A stretch of 64,000 bases of DNA from an uncultured Clostridium sp. Its GTDB lineage: Bacteria; Bacillota; Clostridia; TANB77; CAG-508. The stretch covers positions 1-64,000 of the forward strand of contig CANOSM010000008.1 in the NCBI GenBank assembly GCA_947569365.1, given 5' to 3'. This document shows positions 1-8,176 of this stretch, in pieces (positions within the stretch are counted from its first letter, which is position 1; the number at the start of each line of letters is the position of its first letter). The notes under the pieces were generated by a model, which searched no databases, was not told the origin of the DNA, and saw only the letters and a list, made by a program, of their open reading frames with translations. A program made the translations under genes and the position numbers.

Positions 1-1853
1 AAATCGGCAAATATTATTTTCTCTTTTTTGGTCACTTTTTTATTGACTTTTATATGAACATATTCGTCATGGGACCAGTTGAAACAGAAGCTAAACCAGC
101 TGTTATATCTTTGATAGATATTACACAGATAAAGAAACTTCCTGAAGGAAAAGTACTAACAGATAAAAGACTTAATAAAAGTCTAAAGGTAACTGTTGTA
201 AAAAAAGGTAAGGTTAAGATTATAAAAAAATATAAGTGCAAGCAAATTGGAAAAGTTATAAAGTCCAATAAAAAAGGTTACATGAAGATAACTATTAAAC
301 ATAATGGAGTTACAATTAATTATTTAGCAAAAGTAAATGCTAAATATATAACTTGTAAGTTAGATGAAATAAAATGGATTGAACCTTTTGAAAGTGTTGA
401 AAGTTTTGAACCAGTTCAAATACCACAGCCTACAAGAGTGCCTATTTTAGTACCACAGGCAACAGCAACTGCACAGGCAACAGCAACTGCACAGGCTACT
501 GCAACTGCGCAGGCAACAGCAACCGCACAGGCTACTGCAACTGCGCAGGCAACAGCAACCGCACAGGCTACTGCAACAGCGCAGGCAACAGCAACTACTA
601 GCCCAAGTCCAATATCTGTATATATTCCAGGTATTGGAGGTTCAATTGTAATAAAACCAACAAAGGAGCCAGAAGCTACAAGTACTCCTGATGCAACAAA
701 GGAGCCAGAAGCTACAAGTACTCCTGATGCAACAAAAGCACCTGATGCAACAAAAGCACCTGATACAACAAAAGCACCTGATGCAACAAAAGCACCTGAT
801 GCAACAAAAGCACCTGATACAACAAAAGCACCTGATGCAACAAAAGCACCTGATGCAACAAAAGCACCTGCCCCAACAGAGAAACCACATGAACATGAAT
901 ATGAGAAAAAAGTATCATATGTCATGATAGATAATTCAAAGCATGCTGTAAATACAACAAATAGTTGTATAGCATGTGGTGAGTATAGTGAAGAGACAAC
1001 AGAGGAAGAACATGAACTGACAGAATTTGAATATGTTGGAGATGGTAAAGATGCTAGATGTTGTTCTAAGTGTGAATATGCTGAAGAAAGAGCGCATATT
1101 CATACTGATGCTCCAGAAGATATAGAATATGTATGTGTTTCTTCTAATGATGATGGTACACATAAAATGCAGGCAAGCTATACTTGTAGTATTTGCAGTG
1201 TATCTGTTATTATTTCAAAAGATGAAGAGTGTTCTATAGAGATAACTTATGAGAAAACTGGTATTAATGATATTCATACTGTAGTTAGTACTTGTTCAGT
1301 ATGCGGAAATACAAAAGAACAAGAAGGTACATGTGTACCAGGTGATGAATTGAAACTGATAAAGGTATACAGTCAAATATATGAATATTATGACTGTATC
1401 TACTGTTTGGATTGGTGCCAGAGAAAATACCATGAAGAACATATATGGCAACCATGGGAGCCACATGGTGATGCTGAGCATATACGTTACTGTCTATGTG
1501 TAGAGGCTAGAGAAACTGCTGAGCATAAATTTGTCATAACAACAGATGAGTTTGCTAATATGATGACATTTACATGTGATTGTGGCTTTGAAAAAATAGT
1601 AGCTAATCATGACCATACAAAAGGAACATCGGATAATATGGATTTGATGGACCTGGTGATGAATAAACCAGCATATAATGAACTGATATCATTTAGTCAA
1701 ATTTCAAATCCTAATCCAGACCCTAATTCATGGTGCTCTAGATATGAATTTAGATGTTCAGATTGTGGATTAAAATATTATGTATATTTTGACCATGATT
1801 TTCAAGATGGAAATTGCACAAGGGGCTACTGTGGTCACATTGCGCAAGGATAA
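1..1853 (+). CDS. Cys-rich repeat surface protein, 5' end outside the window
   Basis: The frame is open to the left edge. The first ATG (54) has no ribosome binding site and lies in a hydrophobic stretch that looks like part of a signal peptide, so the true start is probably upstream of the window. After a basic N-terminal domain of about 110 residues come eight AQATAT-type hexapeptides, then a Pro/Thr/Lys/Asp linker built of ATKAPD units. The C-terminal half (about 300 residues) has repeated His plus CxxC pairs (CIAC, CSKC, CSIC, CSVC, CDCG, CSDCG). This resembles the Cys-pair modules often seen in clostridial surface proteins with InlB- or LRR-type regions. It is probably exported and wall- or surface-associated. 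The function is unknown. No sortase signal or C-terminal membrane anchor is visible. Confidence 0.7.
   Translation, partial: IGKYYFLFFGHFFIDFYMNIFVMGPVETEAKPAVISLIDITQIKKLPEGKVLTDKRLNKSLKVTVVKKGKVKIIKKYKCKQIGKVIKSNKKGYMKITIKHNGVTINYLAKVNAKYITCKLDEIKWIEPFESVESFEPVQIPQPTRVPILVPQATATAQATATAQATATAQATATAQATATAQATATAQATATAQATATTSPSPISVYIPGIGGSIVIKPTKEPEATSTPDATKEPEATSTPDATKAPDATKAPDTTKAPDATKAPDATKAPDTTKAPDATKAPDATKAPAPTEKPHEHEYEKKVSYVMIDNSKHAVNTTNSCIACGEYSEETTEEEHELTEFEYVGDGKDARCCSKCEYAEERAHIHTDAPEDIEYVCVSSNDDGTHKMQASYTCSICSVSVIISKDEECSIEITYEKTGINDIHTVVSTCSVCGNTKEQEGTCVPGDELKLIKVYSQIYEYYDCIYCLDWCQRKYHEEHIWQPWEPHGDAEHIRYCLCVEARETAEHKFVITTDEFANMMTFTCDCGFEKIVANHDHTKGTSDNMDLMDLVMNKPAYNELISFSQISNPNPDPNSWCSRYEFRCSDCGLKYYVYFDHDFQDGNCTRGYCGHIAQG
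456..594 (+). repeat. 18-bp tandem repeat encoding AQATAT
   Basis: About eight imperfect 18-bp units alternate between caggcaacagcaactgca and caggctactgcaactgcg forms. The unit length is a multiple of three, so copy-number change keeps the frame. It encodes an Ala/Thr-rich linker in the surface protein. Confidence 0.85.
661..870 (+). repeat. Tandem repeats encoding TKEPEATSTPDA and ATKAPD
   Basis: Two copies of a 36-bp unit (KEPEATSTPDAT) are followed by about eight 18-bp units (gatgcaacaaaagcacct, some with gataca). All are in frame. They form an extended, probably wall-spanning linker and could vary in number between strains. Confidence 0.85.
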
Positions 1854-1926
1854 TTTGTTTTTTGTTTTTTAAATTCACTCCGTTTATTATATATATATAT
1901 TATTTATTTAAATAAATCATTTTTTG

Positions 1927-1955
1927 GGGAAGCATATGTTGCTTCCCTTTTTTTG
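1927..1955 (+). terminator. Rho-independent terminator of the surface protein gene
   Basis: A perfect 8-bp stem (GGGAAGCA/TGCTTCCC) with a 5-nt loop is followed by seven T residues. Confidence 0.9.
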
Positions 1956-2123
1956 TTATATTAGTTATATAATTATATATATATAGTATATTATTTTCTA
2001 TTTGTAGTTTTTTATTTATTTGTTTATTTATATTTATATATAGATATTATTTATTATATCTATCTTTTTTTTATGTTCTTTGATATACTATTAAGAAATA
2101 TAAAAACAAAAAAGGAAAGATAA

Positions 2124-4357
2124 ATGATAGCTGAAATTATTATAAACAGTAATGCTAAGGCATTAAATAAAACATTTGATTACATAGTACCTAAAGATAT
2201 AGAAAATATAATTAAGCTTGGAAATAGAGTCTTTGTACCATTTGGAAGAGGAAATAAAGAAGAAGAAGGATATGTAATAGGATTTAAAGATGAATCTGAA
2301 TTTGCAAATAAAGAACTCATAAAAATAGAAGATGGACTTTTGACAGAAGAAAATATAGAACTTGCAAAACTTATGTCAATCAAATACTTTTGCAATATTT
2401 CTGACTGTATAAAACTAATGCTACCGCCAGGAGCCTCTAGTAAAAATATTGATAGTAGAATAAAGAATAAAACATTAAATTTTGTATATTTAAATAAAGA
2501 AATAGATGAAATAGAAATTGATATAGAAGAAAATATATTAAAAAGTGAAAAACAAATAAAATTACTTAGATTTTTAGAAGAAAATGATGGAATAAATATA
2601 AGTGAACTTGAAATAATTACAGAAGTCAGTAAATCAATAATGAAAACATTAGAGAAAAATGGATATATATCAATAATTGAAGAGAAAGTAAATAGAAATC
2701 CATTTGTACATAAAACAATTAAAAGAGATGAAAAATTAACTTTAACAGATGAACAACAGGAAGTATATAATACAGTAGAATTTATGATAGATAATGAAGA
2801 ATATATGGAATTTCTACTTTATGGAGTTACTGGCTCACGGAAAAACAGAGATATATATGCAATTAATAAATAAAGTACTATCTTTAGGAAAAACAGCAAT
2901 AGTATTAGTACCAGAAATTTCACTTACTCCCCAAATGGTAGATAGATTTTTATCAAGATTTGGAGACATTGTTGCAGTTCTACATAGCAAATTATCAGTA
3001 GGTGAAAGATTTGATGAGTGGCAAAAAATAAAAGAAGGAAAAGCAAAGATAGTAATAGGAGCAAGATCTGCTATATTTGCACCACTTAATAATTTAGGAA
3101 TAATTATTATTGATGAATCCCATGATAGTTCATATAAATCAGATATGACACCAAGATATAATGCTAAAGATATAGCAAAATATATATGTAAAAAAAATAA
3201 TAGTATATTACTTGGAGGAAGTGCAACACCAGATGTAGTAGATTATTACAGAGCACAAAATGGAGATATAGAATTATTAAAATTAGATAAAAGAGCAAAT
3301 AATGCATCACTTCCAGATATAAAAATTATAGATTTAAGATATGAACTTGCAAAACGGAAATAAGTCAATGATATCTGAAGAGTTGCAGGATTTAATGGAA
3401 AAAAATCTAAAAAATAAAAAACAAACTATTTTATTTTTAAATAGAAGAGGATATTCTACATTTGTAATGTGTAGAGACTGTGGATATACTGTAAAATGTC
3501 CAAATTGTGATATAACACTTACATACCATATCTATGAAAACAAACTTAAATGCCACTATTGTGGACATGAAGAAGCACCAAAAAAAGTATGCCCAGAGTG
3601 TAATAGTGAAAGAATAAAATACTTTGGAAGTGGAACACAGAAACTAGAAGATGAAGTAAAAAAAATATTTCCAGAAGCAACTACTATAAGAATGGATATA
3701 GACACAGTTACTAAAAAAAATGCACACGAAGAAATACTTTCAAAATTTAAAGAAGAAAATATAGATATCTTGATAGGAACCCAAATGGTTGTAAAAGGAC
3801 ATCACTTCCCAAATGTAACACTGGTAGGAGTTATAGCAGCTGATATGTCACTTGGAATTGATGATTATAGAGCAGTTGAAAGAACATTTCAAACAATAAC
3901 CCAAGTAGCAGGAAGAGCAGGAAGAGAAAATGAAAAAGGAAATGTAATAGTCCAAACATACAATCCAGACAATTATGCAATTGAACTTTCAAAAAAACAA
4001 GATTACGAAAGTTTTTATTCATCAGAAATAGAACTAAGAAAAAGGTTGAATTATCCGCCTTTTTGCGATATAATATGTCTTAGGGTAAATTCAAAAAGTG
4101 AAAACGAATTACCAAAGATATGTGATATTTTATATAAAAATATAGCAAAAATAAATTATAAAAATATGAATGTATATAAACCTATACCAGCACCAATAGA
4201 TAAAATAAAAAATACATATCGATGGAGAATGATTATAAAATGTAAATTAGACAAAAATGTAATTAGAATTATAAGTATGGCAATAAAAGAATGCGAAAAA
4301 TATAAATTTAGTAATACAAGTATTATTGTTGATATAAATCCTACAAGTATGAACTAA
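2124..4357 (+). CDS. priA: Primosomal protein N' (PriA helicase), needs two +1 frameshifts
   Basis: PriA reloads the replisome at stalled forks as a 3'-5' DExH helicase. The gene lies in three consecutive frames: 2124-2873, then from 2839, then from 3356 to 4357. Joined by skipping one C at 2838 and one at 3355, it gives about 743 residues, normal for PriA. The joined protein has the 3'-DNA-binding N-terminus, Walker A GVTGSGKT (about 234-241), DESH (330-333, x = Ser where DEEH is usual), four CxxC zinc pairs from residue 449, and the helicase block ending QVAGRAGR. Both breaks are in-frame CGG codons followed by A. The first falls inside Walker A, so the unshifted product would be inactive. 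The start has an aaagga RBS. priA-def-fmt is a common Firmicute order. Alternatives are a pseudogene or sequencing error. Confidence 0.85.
2838..2841 (+). other. Candidate +1 recoding site CGG-A (priA site 1)
   Basis: In the first frame the codons are ggc tca cgg aaa, and a stop follows at 2871. Skipping C2838 gives tca gga aaa aca = S-G-K-T, completing the Walker A motif. Gly 239 is invariant in the P-loop. Confidence 0.7.
3355..3358 (+). other. Candidate +1 recoding site CGG-A (priA site 2)
   Basis: In the second frame the codons are gca aaa cgg aaa taa. Skipping C3355 gives aaa gga aat aag = K-G-N-K-S, matching the conserved GN(R/K)S of PriA. An extra A in the preceding A-run would also explain this break, giving N-G-N-K. 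Confidence 0.65.
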
Positions 4358-4383
4358 AGAATAATAAAAAATAGGAGGATAAA

Positions 4384-4875
4384 ATGGCTATAAGAAACAT
4401 AAGAATGGAAGGAGATCCAATATTAAGTAAGATTTCAAAAGAAGTTGAAAAAGTAGATGATAAAGTAAAACAATTAGTCCAAGATATGTTTGACACAATG
4501 CATAAAGCTGATGGTTTAGGCTTAGCTGCTGTTCAAGTTGGTATATTAAAAAGAATAGTAGTTATAGACTTATATGATGGAGTTTCTAAGTTTGTATTAA
4601 TAAATCCTGTTATCACAAAAGCAGAAGGAGAAAAAGTAGAATTTGAAGAAGGATGCTTAAGCTTTCCTAACCAATTTGCTAAAGTAGAAAGATATAATAA
4701 TGTAACAGTTGAAGCATTAGATATAGATGGTAAAAAAATAAAAATAGAAGCAAGTGAAATACTAGCACAATGTATACAACATGAATGCGATCATTTAGAA
4801 GGACATGTATTTAAAGAAAAGATGATACCAGGAAGCTTAGAAGTAATTACTCCTGAAGATATAAAAAAAGAATAA
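4384..4875 (+). CDS. def: Peptide deformylase
   Basis: Removes the formyl group from N-terminal formyl-Met of new proteins, using a metal ion. All three family motifs are present: GLGLAAVQ (44-51), EGCLS with metal ligand Cys91, and HECDH (133-137) with ligands His133/His137 and catalytic Glu134. The length of 163 residues is normal. It has a strong aggagg RBS and lies 26 bp after priA and 16 bp before fmt. The pairing with fmt fits, as Fmt adds the formyl group that Def removes. Confidence 0.97.
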   Translation: MAIRNIRMEGDPILSKISKEVEKVDDKVKQLVQDMFDTMHKADGLGLAAVQVGILKRIVVIDLYDGVSKFVLINPVITKAEGEKVEFEEGCLSFPNQFAKVERYNNVTVEALDIDGKKIKIEASEILAQCIQHECDHLEGHVFKEKMIPGSLEVITPEDIKKE

Positions 4876-4891
4876 TTTATGAGGAGAATAT

Positions 4892-5848
4892 ATGTTAAAA
4901 ATAGTTTTTATGGGAACACCAGACTTTGCTAGAGATTCTTTAAAAGCTCTAGTAGAAAATGGTCATAAGATATTATCAGTAGTAACAACACCTGATAAAC
5001 AAAAAGGGAGAGGAATGAAACTTCTTAAATCTCCTGTAAAAGAATATGCAATATCAAAAAACTTAGAAATTAAACAACCAATAAAAATAAGAGATAATGA
5101 AGAATTCATAAATGAAATAAAAGATTTAAATCCAGACCTAATTTGTGTAGTTGCATATGGAAAAATAATACCAGAAGAAATATTAAACATTCCAAGACTT
5201 GGATGTGTAAATGTACATCCATCACTACTTCCAAAATATAGAGGATCAGCACCAATACAATGGGCTGTAATCAATGGAGAAAAAGAAACAGGAGTTACAA
5301 CTATGTATATGGACAAAGGGATGGATACAGGAGATATGATACTTAAAAGAAAAGTAACAATAGGAGATGATGAAACAACAGGAGAACTTTGGGATAGATT
5401 ATCTATTATTGGTGCAGAGCTTCTAATTGAAACAATTGAAAAAATAGAAAAAGGAACAGCACCAAGAGAAAAACAAACTAACGACTTTTCAATGGCACCA
5501 ATGCTAAATAAAGAAATGGCAAAAATAGATTGGATGGGGAAAAATGCAACAGAAATAAAGAACCTTGTAAGAGGTTTAAATCCTATAATGGGAGCATATA
5601 CATTTAAAGATGGCAAAATGATAAAATTCTGGAAAGTAGAATCTATTAGTGAAGAAAAATATAATGAAAAACTAGATACAAATATAGAAAATGGAACAGT
5701 AATAAAATCAAATGAAAAAGAAGGATTATTTATAAAAACTAAAGAGGGAATCTTATCTATATTAGAAATTCAAGGAGAAAATTCAAAAAGAATGAATATA
5801 AAAGAATTTTTAAGAGGAAATAAAATAGAAGTAGGATATAAATTTTAA
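4892..5848 (+). CDS. fmt: Methionyl-tRNA formyltransferase
   Basis: Transfers formyl from 10-formyl-THF to Met-tRNAi for translation initiation. The N-terminal formyltransferase domain has the SLLPKYRGSAP signature and a D-x-G-D motif (MDTGDM), followed by the C-terminal OB-like domain. Length 318 residues, typical. RBS gaggag. It is the last gene of the priA-def-fmt cluster. The formyl donor precursor is made by Fhs, encoded at 10342. Confidence 0.97.
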   Translation: MLKIVFMGTPDFARDSLKALVENGHKILSVVTTPDKQKGRGMKLLKSPVKEYAISKNLEIKQPIKIRDNEEFINEIKDLNPDLICVVAYGKIIPEEILNIPRLGCVNVHPSLLPKYRGSAPIQWAVINGEKETGVTTMYMDKGMDTGDMILKRKVTIGDDETTGELWDRLSIIGAELLIETIEKIEKGTAPREKQTNDFSMAPMLNKEMAKIDWMGKNATEIKNLVRGLNPIMGAYTFKDGKMIKFWKVESISEEKYNEKLDTNIENGTVIKSNEKEGLFIKTKEGILSILEIQGENSKRMNIKEFLRGNKIEVGYKF

Positions 5849-5910
5849 AATATATTATTATATGTAATCAAATATTATATTAACAAAGTACAAAAATTTG
5901 TTCTATCTGC

Positions 5911-5939
5911 TTGTATTATTGTAAATAATGTAGTATAGT
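5911..5939 (+). promoter_or_regulatory. Sigma-A-type promoter for the small toxin-like gene
   Basis: TTGTAT - 17 nt - TATAGT, with a predicted start near 5946. This leaves a leader of about 80 nt containing a CTAAGC/GCTTAG hairpin (5990-6005) just before the RBS. Confidence 0.55.
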
Positions 5940-6025
5940 AGTTAAAGATAGAAATGAGATAAAAGCAGATGTTGGTGTTACCTTTAGTCCTAAGCTTTAG
6001 CTTAGAGATTGGAGGTGGTGTTTAT

Positions 6026-6133
6026 ATGTTAAGTTTTCTAATATTCTTAATAATAGGATTTATGACTTCAATAACTATAAACGTTGCCTTAGTAAGTGTT
6101 ATATACATAATACTATCTAATAAGCAACAATAA
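6026..6133 (+). CDS. Small hydrophobic peptide, candidate type I toxin
   Basis: A 35-residue peptide, almost wholly one membrane span (LSFLIFLIIGFM...VSVIYIILSN), with a polar NKQQ tail. It has a strong ggaggtgg RBS. It lies in an otherwise gene-free 660-bp interval. A consensus promoter on the opposite strand (6230-6258) would produce an RNA running back across its 3' end. The leader segment GTGTTACC (5975-5982) is complementary to GGTAACAC (6190-6197) downstream of the gene, a long-range pairing like that which keeps type I toxin mRNAs silent. I do not recognise the exact peptide family. Membrane-toxin function is inferred from layout. Confidence 0.6.
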   Translation: MLSFLIFLIIGFMTSITINVALVSVIYIILSNKQQ

Positions 6134-6224
6134 AAAAATGCACCGCATTACGCTCGGCTAAGCTATGTGGTGTATTCTCAATTTAACTGGGTAACACACA
6201 TTGTCTGTGGCTACTCATTTTCTA
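6133..6224 (-). ncRNA. Candidate antisense RNA (antitoxin)
   Basis: Predicted from the consensus promoter at 6230-6258. The RNA would start near 6224 and run leftward to an imperfect hairpin (6139-6148 with 6165-6174) followed on this strand by seven U (6132-6138). The stem has two G-T pairs on the plus strand, which become C-A mismatches here, so the terminator is imperfect. It would overlap the toxin mRNA 3' region, including the GGTAACAC segment. Confidence 0.5.
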
Positions 6225-6229
6225 TCTAT

Positions 6230-6258
6230 ATTATACACAGATTTTTAGAAAAAGTCAA
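6230..6258 (-). promoter_or_regulatory. Antisense promoter opposite the small ORF
   Basis: On the minus strand TTGACT - 17 nt - TATAAT, close to perfect consensus, with no open frame downstream. This is why a non-coding antisense RNA is proposed. Confidence 0.7.
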
Positions 6259-6434
6259 ATAATTTTTCTGAAGATTCAGGGCAATTTCATCATTTATTAT
6301 AATTAGGTAGTATTATTTCTAAAATACTAATATACACCTCATTAAGAAACCGAAAATATGTAAATTAGTATTACAAAATTATGTTATTTTGTAATATTTA
6401 TATGAAATTATAATGTTTATATTAATCTTAATTA

Positions 6435-6463
6435 TTGTAAAACTTGCAAATAACTGATATACT
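6435..6463 (+). promoter_or_regulatory. Promoter of the Asp23-amaP-nusB-xse cluster
   Basis: TTGTAA - 17 nt - TATACT, 48 bp before the Asp23-family start codon. From 6259 to 6434 I see only AT-rich sequence. Confidence 0.55.
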
Positions 6464-6510
6464 ATTTTAATAAATAATAGAGATACATTTAGTATAGTGG
6501 AGGTTTTTAA

Positions 6511-6936
6511 ATGGAAAACGAAGAAAACACTAATGATATTACTACATCAGAGGATTTAGTTTCTTTGAATGATTCAACAGGAATAAAAATATCTGAAGAT
6601 GTTGTAGCTGTAATTGCAGGTGTTGCAGCATCAGAAGTACCAGGAGTATGTGCAATGTCTGGTGGACTTGGAATTACAGAAGTATTTGGCAAAAAAAATA
6701 TGGCTAAAGGAATAAAAGCAGATGTTACAGAAAAAGAAACTAAAATATATGTAAATATAATAGTAGAATATGGAGTTAGAATTCCAGATATAGCATATGA
6801 AATACAAAATAGAGTAAAAAAAGCAGTTGAGTCAATGACAGGATTAAAAGTTTCAGAGGTAAATATCCATGTTCAAGGTGTAAATGTAATTAGTAAAGAA
6901 AAAGCACCAGAAGAAAAGGATATAGATATAATTTAA
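6511..6936 (+). CDS. Asp23/Gls24 family envelope stress protein
   Basis: 141 residues with a single Asp23 domain (about 22-130): the GIKISEDVV...EVPGV opening and the IPDIAYEIQNRVKKAVESMTGL helix followed by VNIHVQGV are family signatures. In staphylococci Asp23 is tethered to the membrane by AmaP, and an AmaP homologue is the next gene (19 bp on). It is probably membrane-associated through that partner and involved in envelope homeostasis. RBS ggagg. Confidence 0.92.
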   Translation: MENEENTNDITTSEDLVSLNDSTGIKISEDVVAVIAGVAASEVPGVCAMSGGLGITEVFGKKNMAKGIKADVTEKETKIYVNIIVEYGVRIPDIAYEIQNRVKKAVESMTGLKVSEVNIHVQGVNVISKEKAPEEKDIDII

Positions 6937-6955
6937 TTTATAGGGAGATATAAAA

Positions 6956-7498
6956 ATGAATTTTTTTGATAAATTAAGTTTTAAAATTTATTCAGTAATA
7001 ATGTTGTTAATATCAATAATATTTGGAATAACATTAACAAACATTATAAGTATATCAGATATAGGAGAATTAATTGAGAACTTTGTCTCAGAATACTTTT
7101 GGGCTACATTAGTAATAACTCTAGGACTAATGATTTGGTCAATAAGAAATATTATATATGGTGGAAGCACAAAAAGAGAAACAAGTTCAGGAATATTACT
7201 TGAAAATAGTAATGGAAAATTACTTATAACAAGAGAATCAATTAGTAATCTAATTGAAACAGTAGTAAGAGAAAATAATAAAATTTCTAATATATCTACT
7301 AGATTAGAATTTGATGAAAATAATAATATTAATGTATTTTTAAACTTTTCTGTTGATACTGGAGCATCAGTAAAAGATATTACAACAGATATTCAAAAGA
7401 AAATAAAAGATACTGTAAAAAGATCTACTGATCTTGATATAAAAGAAGTTAATATAAAAATAAAAAATATAGAACAAATAGACATGGTTAAAGAATAG
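6956..7498 (+). CDS. amaP: Alkaline shock response membrane anchor protein AmaP
   Basis: 180 residues. Two membrane segments near the N-terminus (about 10-30 and 45-65) are followed by a cytoplasmic Asp23-like domain ending in VNIKIKNI. It matches AmaP in length, topology and position between Asp23 and DUF2273 proteins. It anchors Asp23 at the membrane. RBS agggag. Confidence 0.85.
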   Translation: MNFFDKLSFKIYSVIMLLISIIFGITLTNIISISDIGELIENFVSEYFWATLVITLGLMIWSIRNIIYGGSTKRETSSGILLENSNGKLLITRESISNLIETVVRENNKISNISTRLEFDENNNINVFLNFSVDTGASVKDITTDIQKKIKDTVKRSTDLDIKEVNIKIKNIEQIDMVKE

Positions 7499-7509
7499 GA
7501 GGAGTTTTT

Positions 7510-7713
7510 ATGGAGGATTTTAAAAACTTTTTAATTCGCTTTAGATATCAAATAATTGGTGCATTAATTGCAATATTATTACTATGTACAGGACTATATA
7601 AAGTAGTACTTTGGATATTAGTAATACTTGCTGGAATATATTGTGGTTATTATTTTGGAAAAAATAAAGAACAAATAAAAGAAAAATTAAAAAATCTAAT
7701 AGATAAAATGTAA
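7510..7713 (+). CDS. DUF2273 small membrane protein
   Basis: 67 residues with one or two membrane spans and a Lys-rich C-terminus (KNKEQIKEKLKNLIDKM). It sits directly between AmaP and NusB, the usual place for DUF2273 proteins in Asp23 operons. Strong aggagg RBS. The biochemical role is unknown. Confidence 0.8.
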   Translation: MEDFKNFLIRFRYQIIGALIAILLLCTGLYKVVLWILVILAGIYCGYYFGKNKEQIKEKLKNLIDKM

Positions 7714-7732
7714 TAAATTAGGAGAATTAATA

Positions 7733-8176
7733 ATGAATAGATCTTTATCAAGAGAAACAGTTTTTAAATTTTTATATGAATTAGAAGTTTTAAAAGAAGA
7801 AAATAGAAATGAGCAATTAGATTTATATATTGAAAATAATGAAATTAAAGATATAGCTACAATAGAATATATAAATAAAATAGTAAATGGTATAGAAGAA
7901 AATAAAGAATATATTTGTGAGCTAATATCAAAAAATCTAAAAAAAGATTGGTCAATAGAAAGAATCTCAAAAGTAAATTTAGCAATATTAAAACTTGCAA
8001 TATATGAAATAAAATATATGGAATTGCCATATAAAGTTGGAATAAATGAAGCTGTAGAACTTGCTAAAAAATATGGAGACAATACAGCTAGGCAATTTGT
8101 AAATGGAGTTTTAGCAAGTATTGTTAAAGAAAATTCAAATGATAATAATGAAGAAAGTAGTGGGGAGAAAAATTGA
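7733..8176 (+). CDS. nusB: Transcription antitermination factor NusB
   Basis: 147 residues, all-helical NusB fold. The opening SLSRETVFKFLYELE and the C-terminal YKVGINEAVELAKKYG...FVNGVLASI are diagnostic. It binds boxA of rRNA leaders with S10 (NusE) to prevent premature termination. rpsJ for S10 is at 45473. It overlaps xseA by 4 bp. Confidence 0.95.
   Translation: MNRSLSRETVFKFLYELEVLKEENRNEQLDLYIENNEIKDIATIEYINKIVNGIEENKEYICELISKNLKKDWSIERISKVNLAILKLAIYEIKYMELPYKVGINEAVELAKKYGDNTARQFVNGVLASIVKENSNDNNEESSGEKN

Noticed and set aside
456-870. CRISPR array
   Set aside because: The repeats are direct, adjacent, without spacers, and in frame with a coding region.
416-925. Minus-strand open frames over the surface protein repeats (Val/Ala/Ser/Gly/Phe-rich)
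   Set aside because: They are shadows of the 18-bp repeats, which have no stops in several frames. No RBS or promoter precedes them.
2124-4357. priA as a simple pseudogene
   Set aside because: All motifs remain and both breaks share the same CGG-A signature found in two other conserved genes. Decay would give random indels and stops. Sequencing error remains a formal alternative, so it is stated in the entry.
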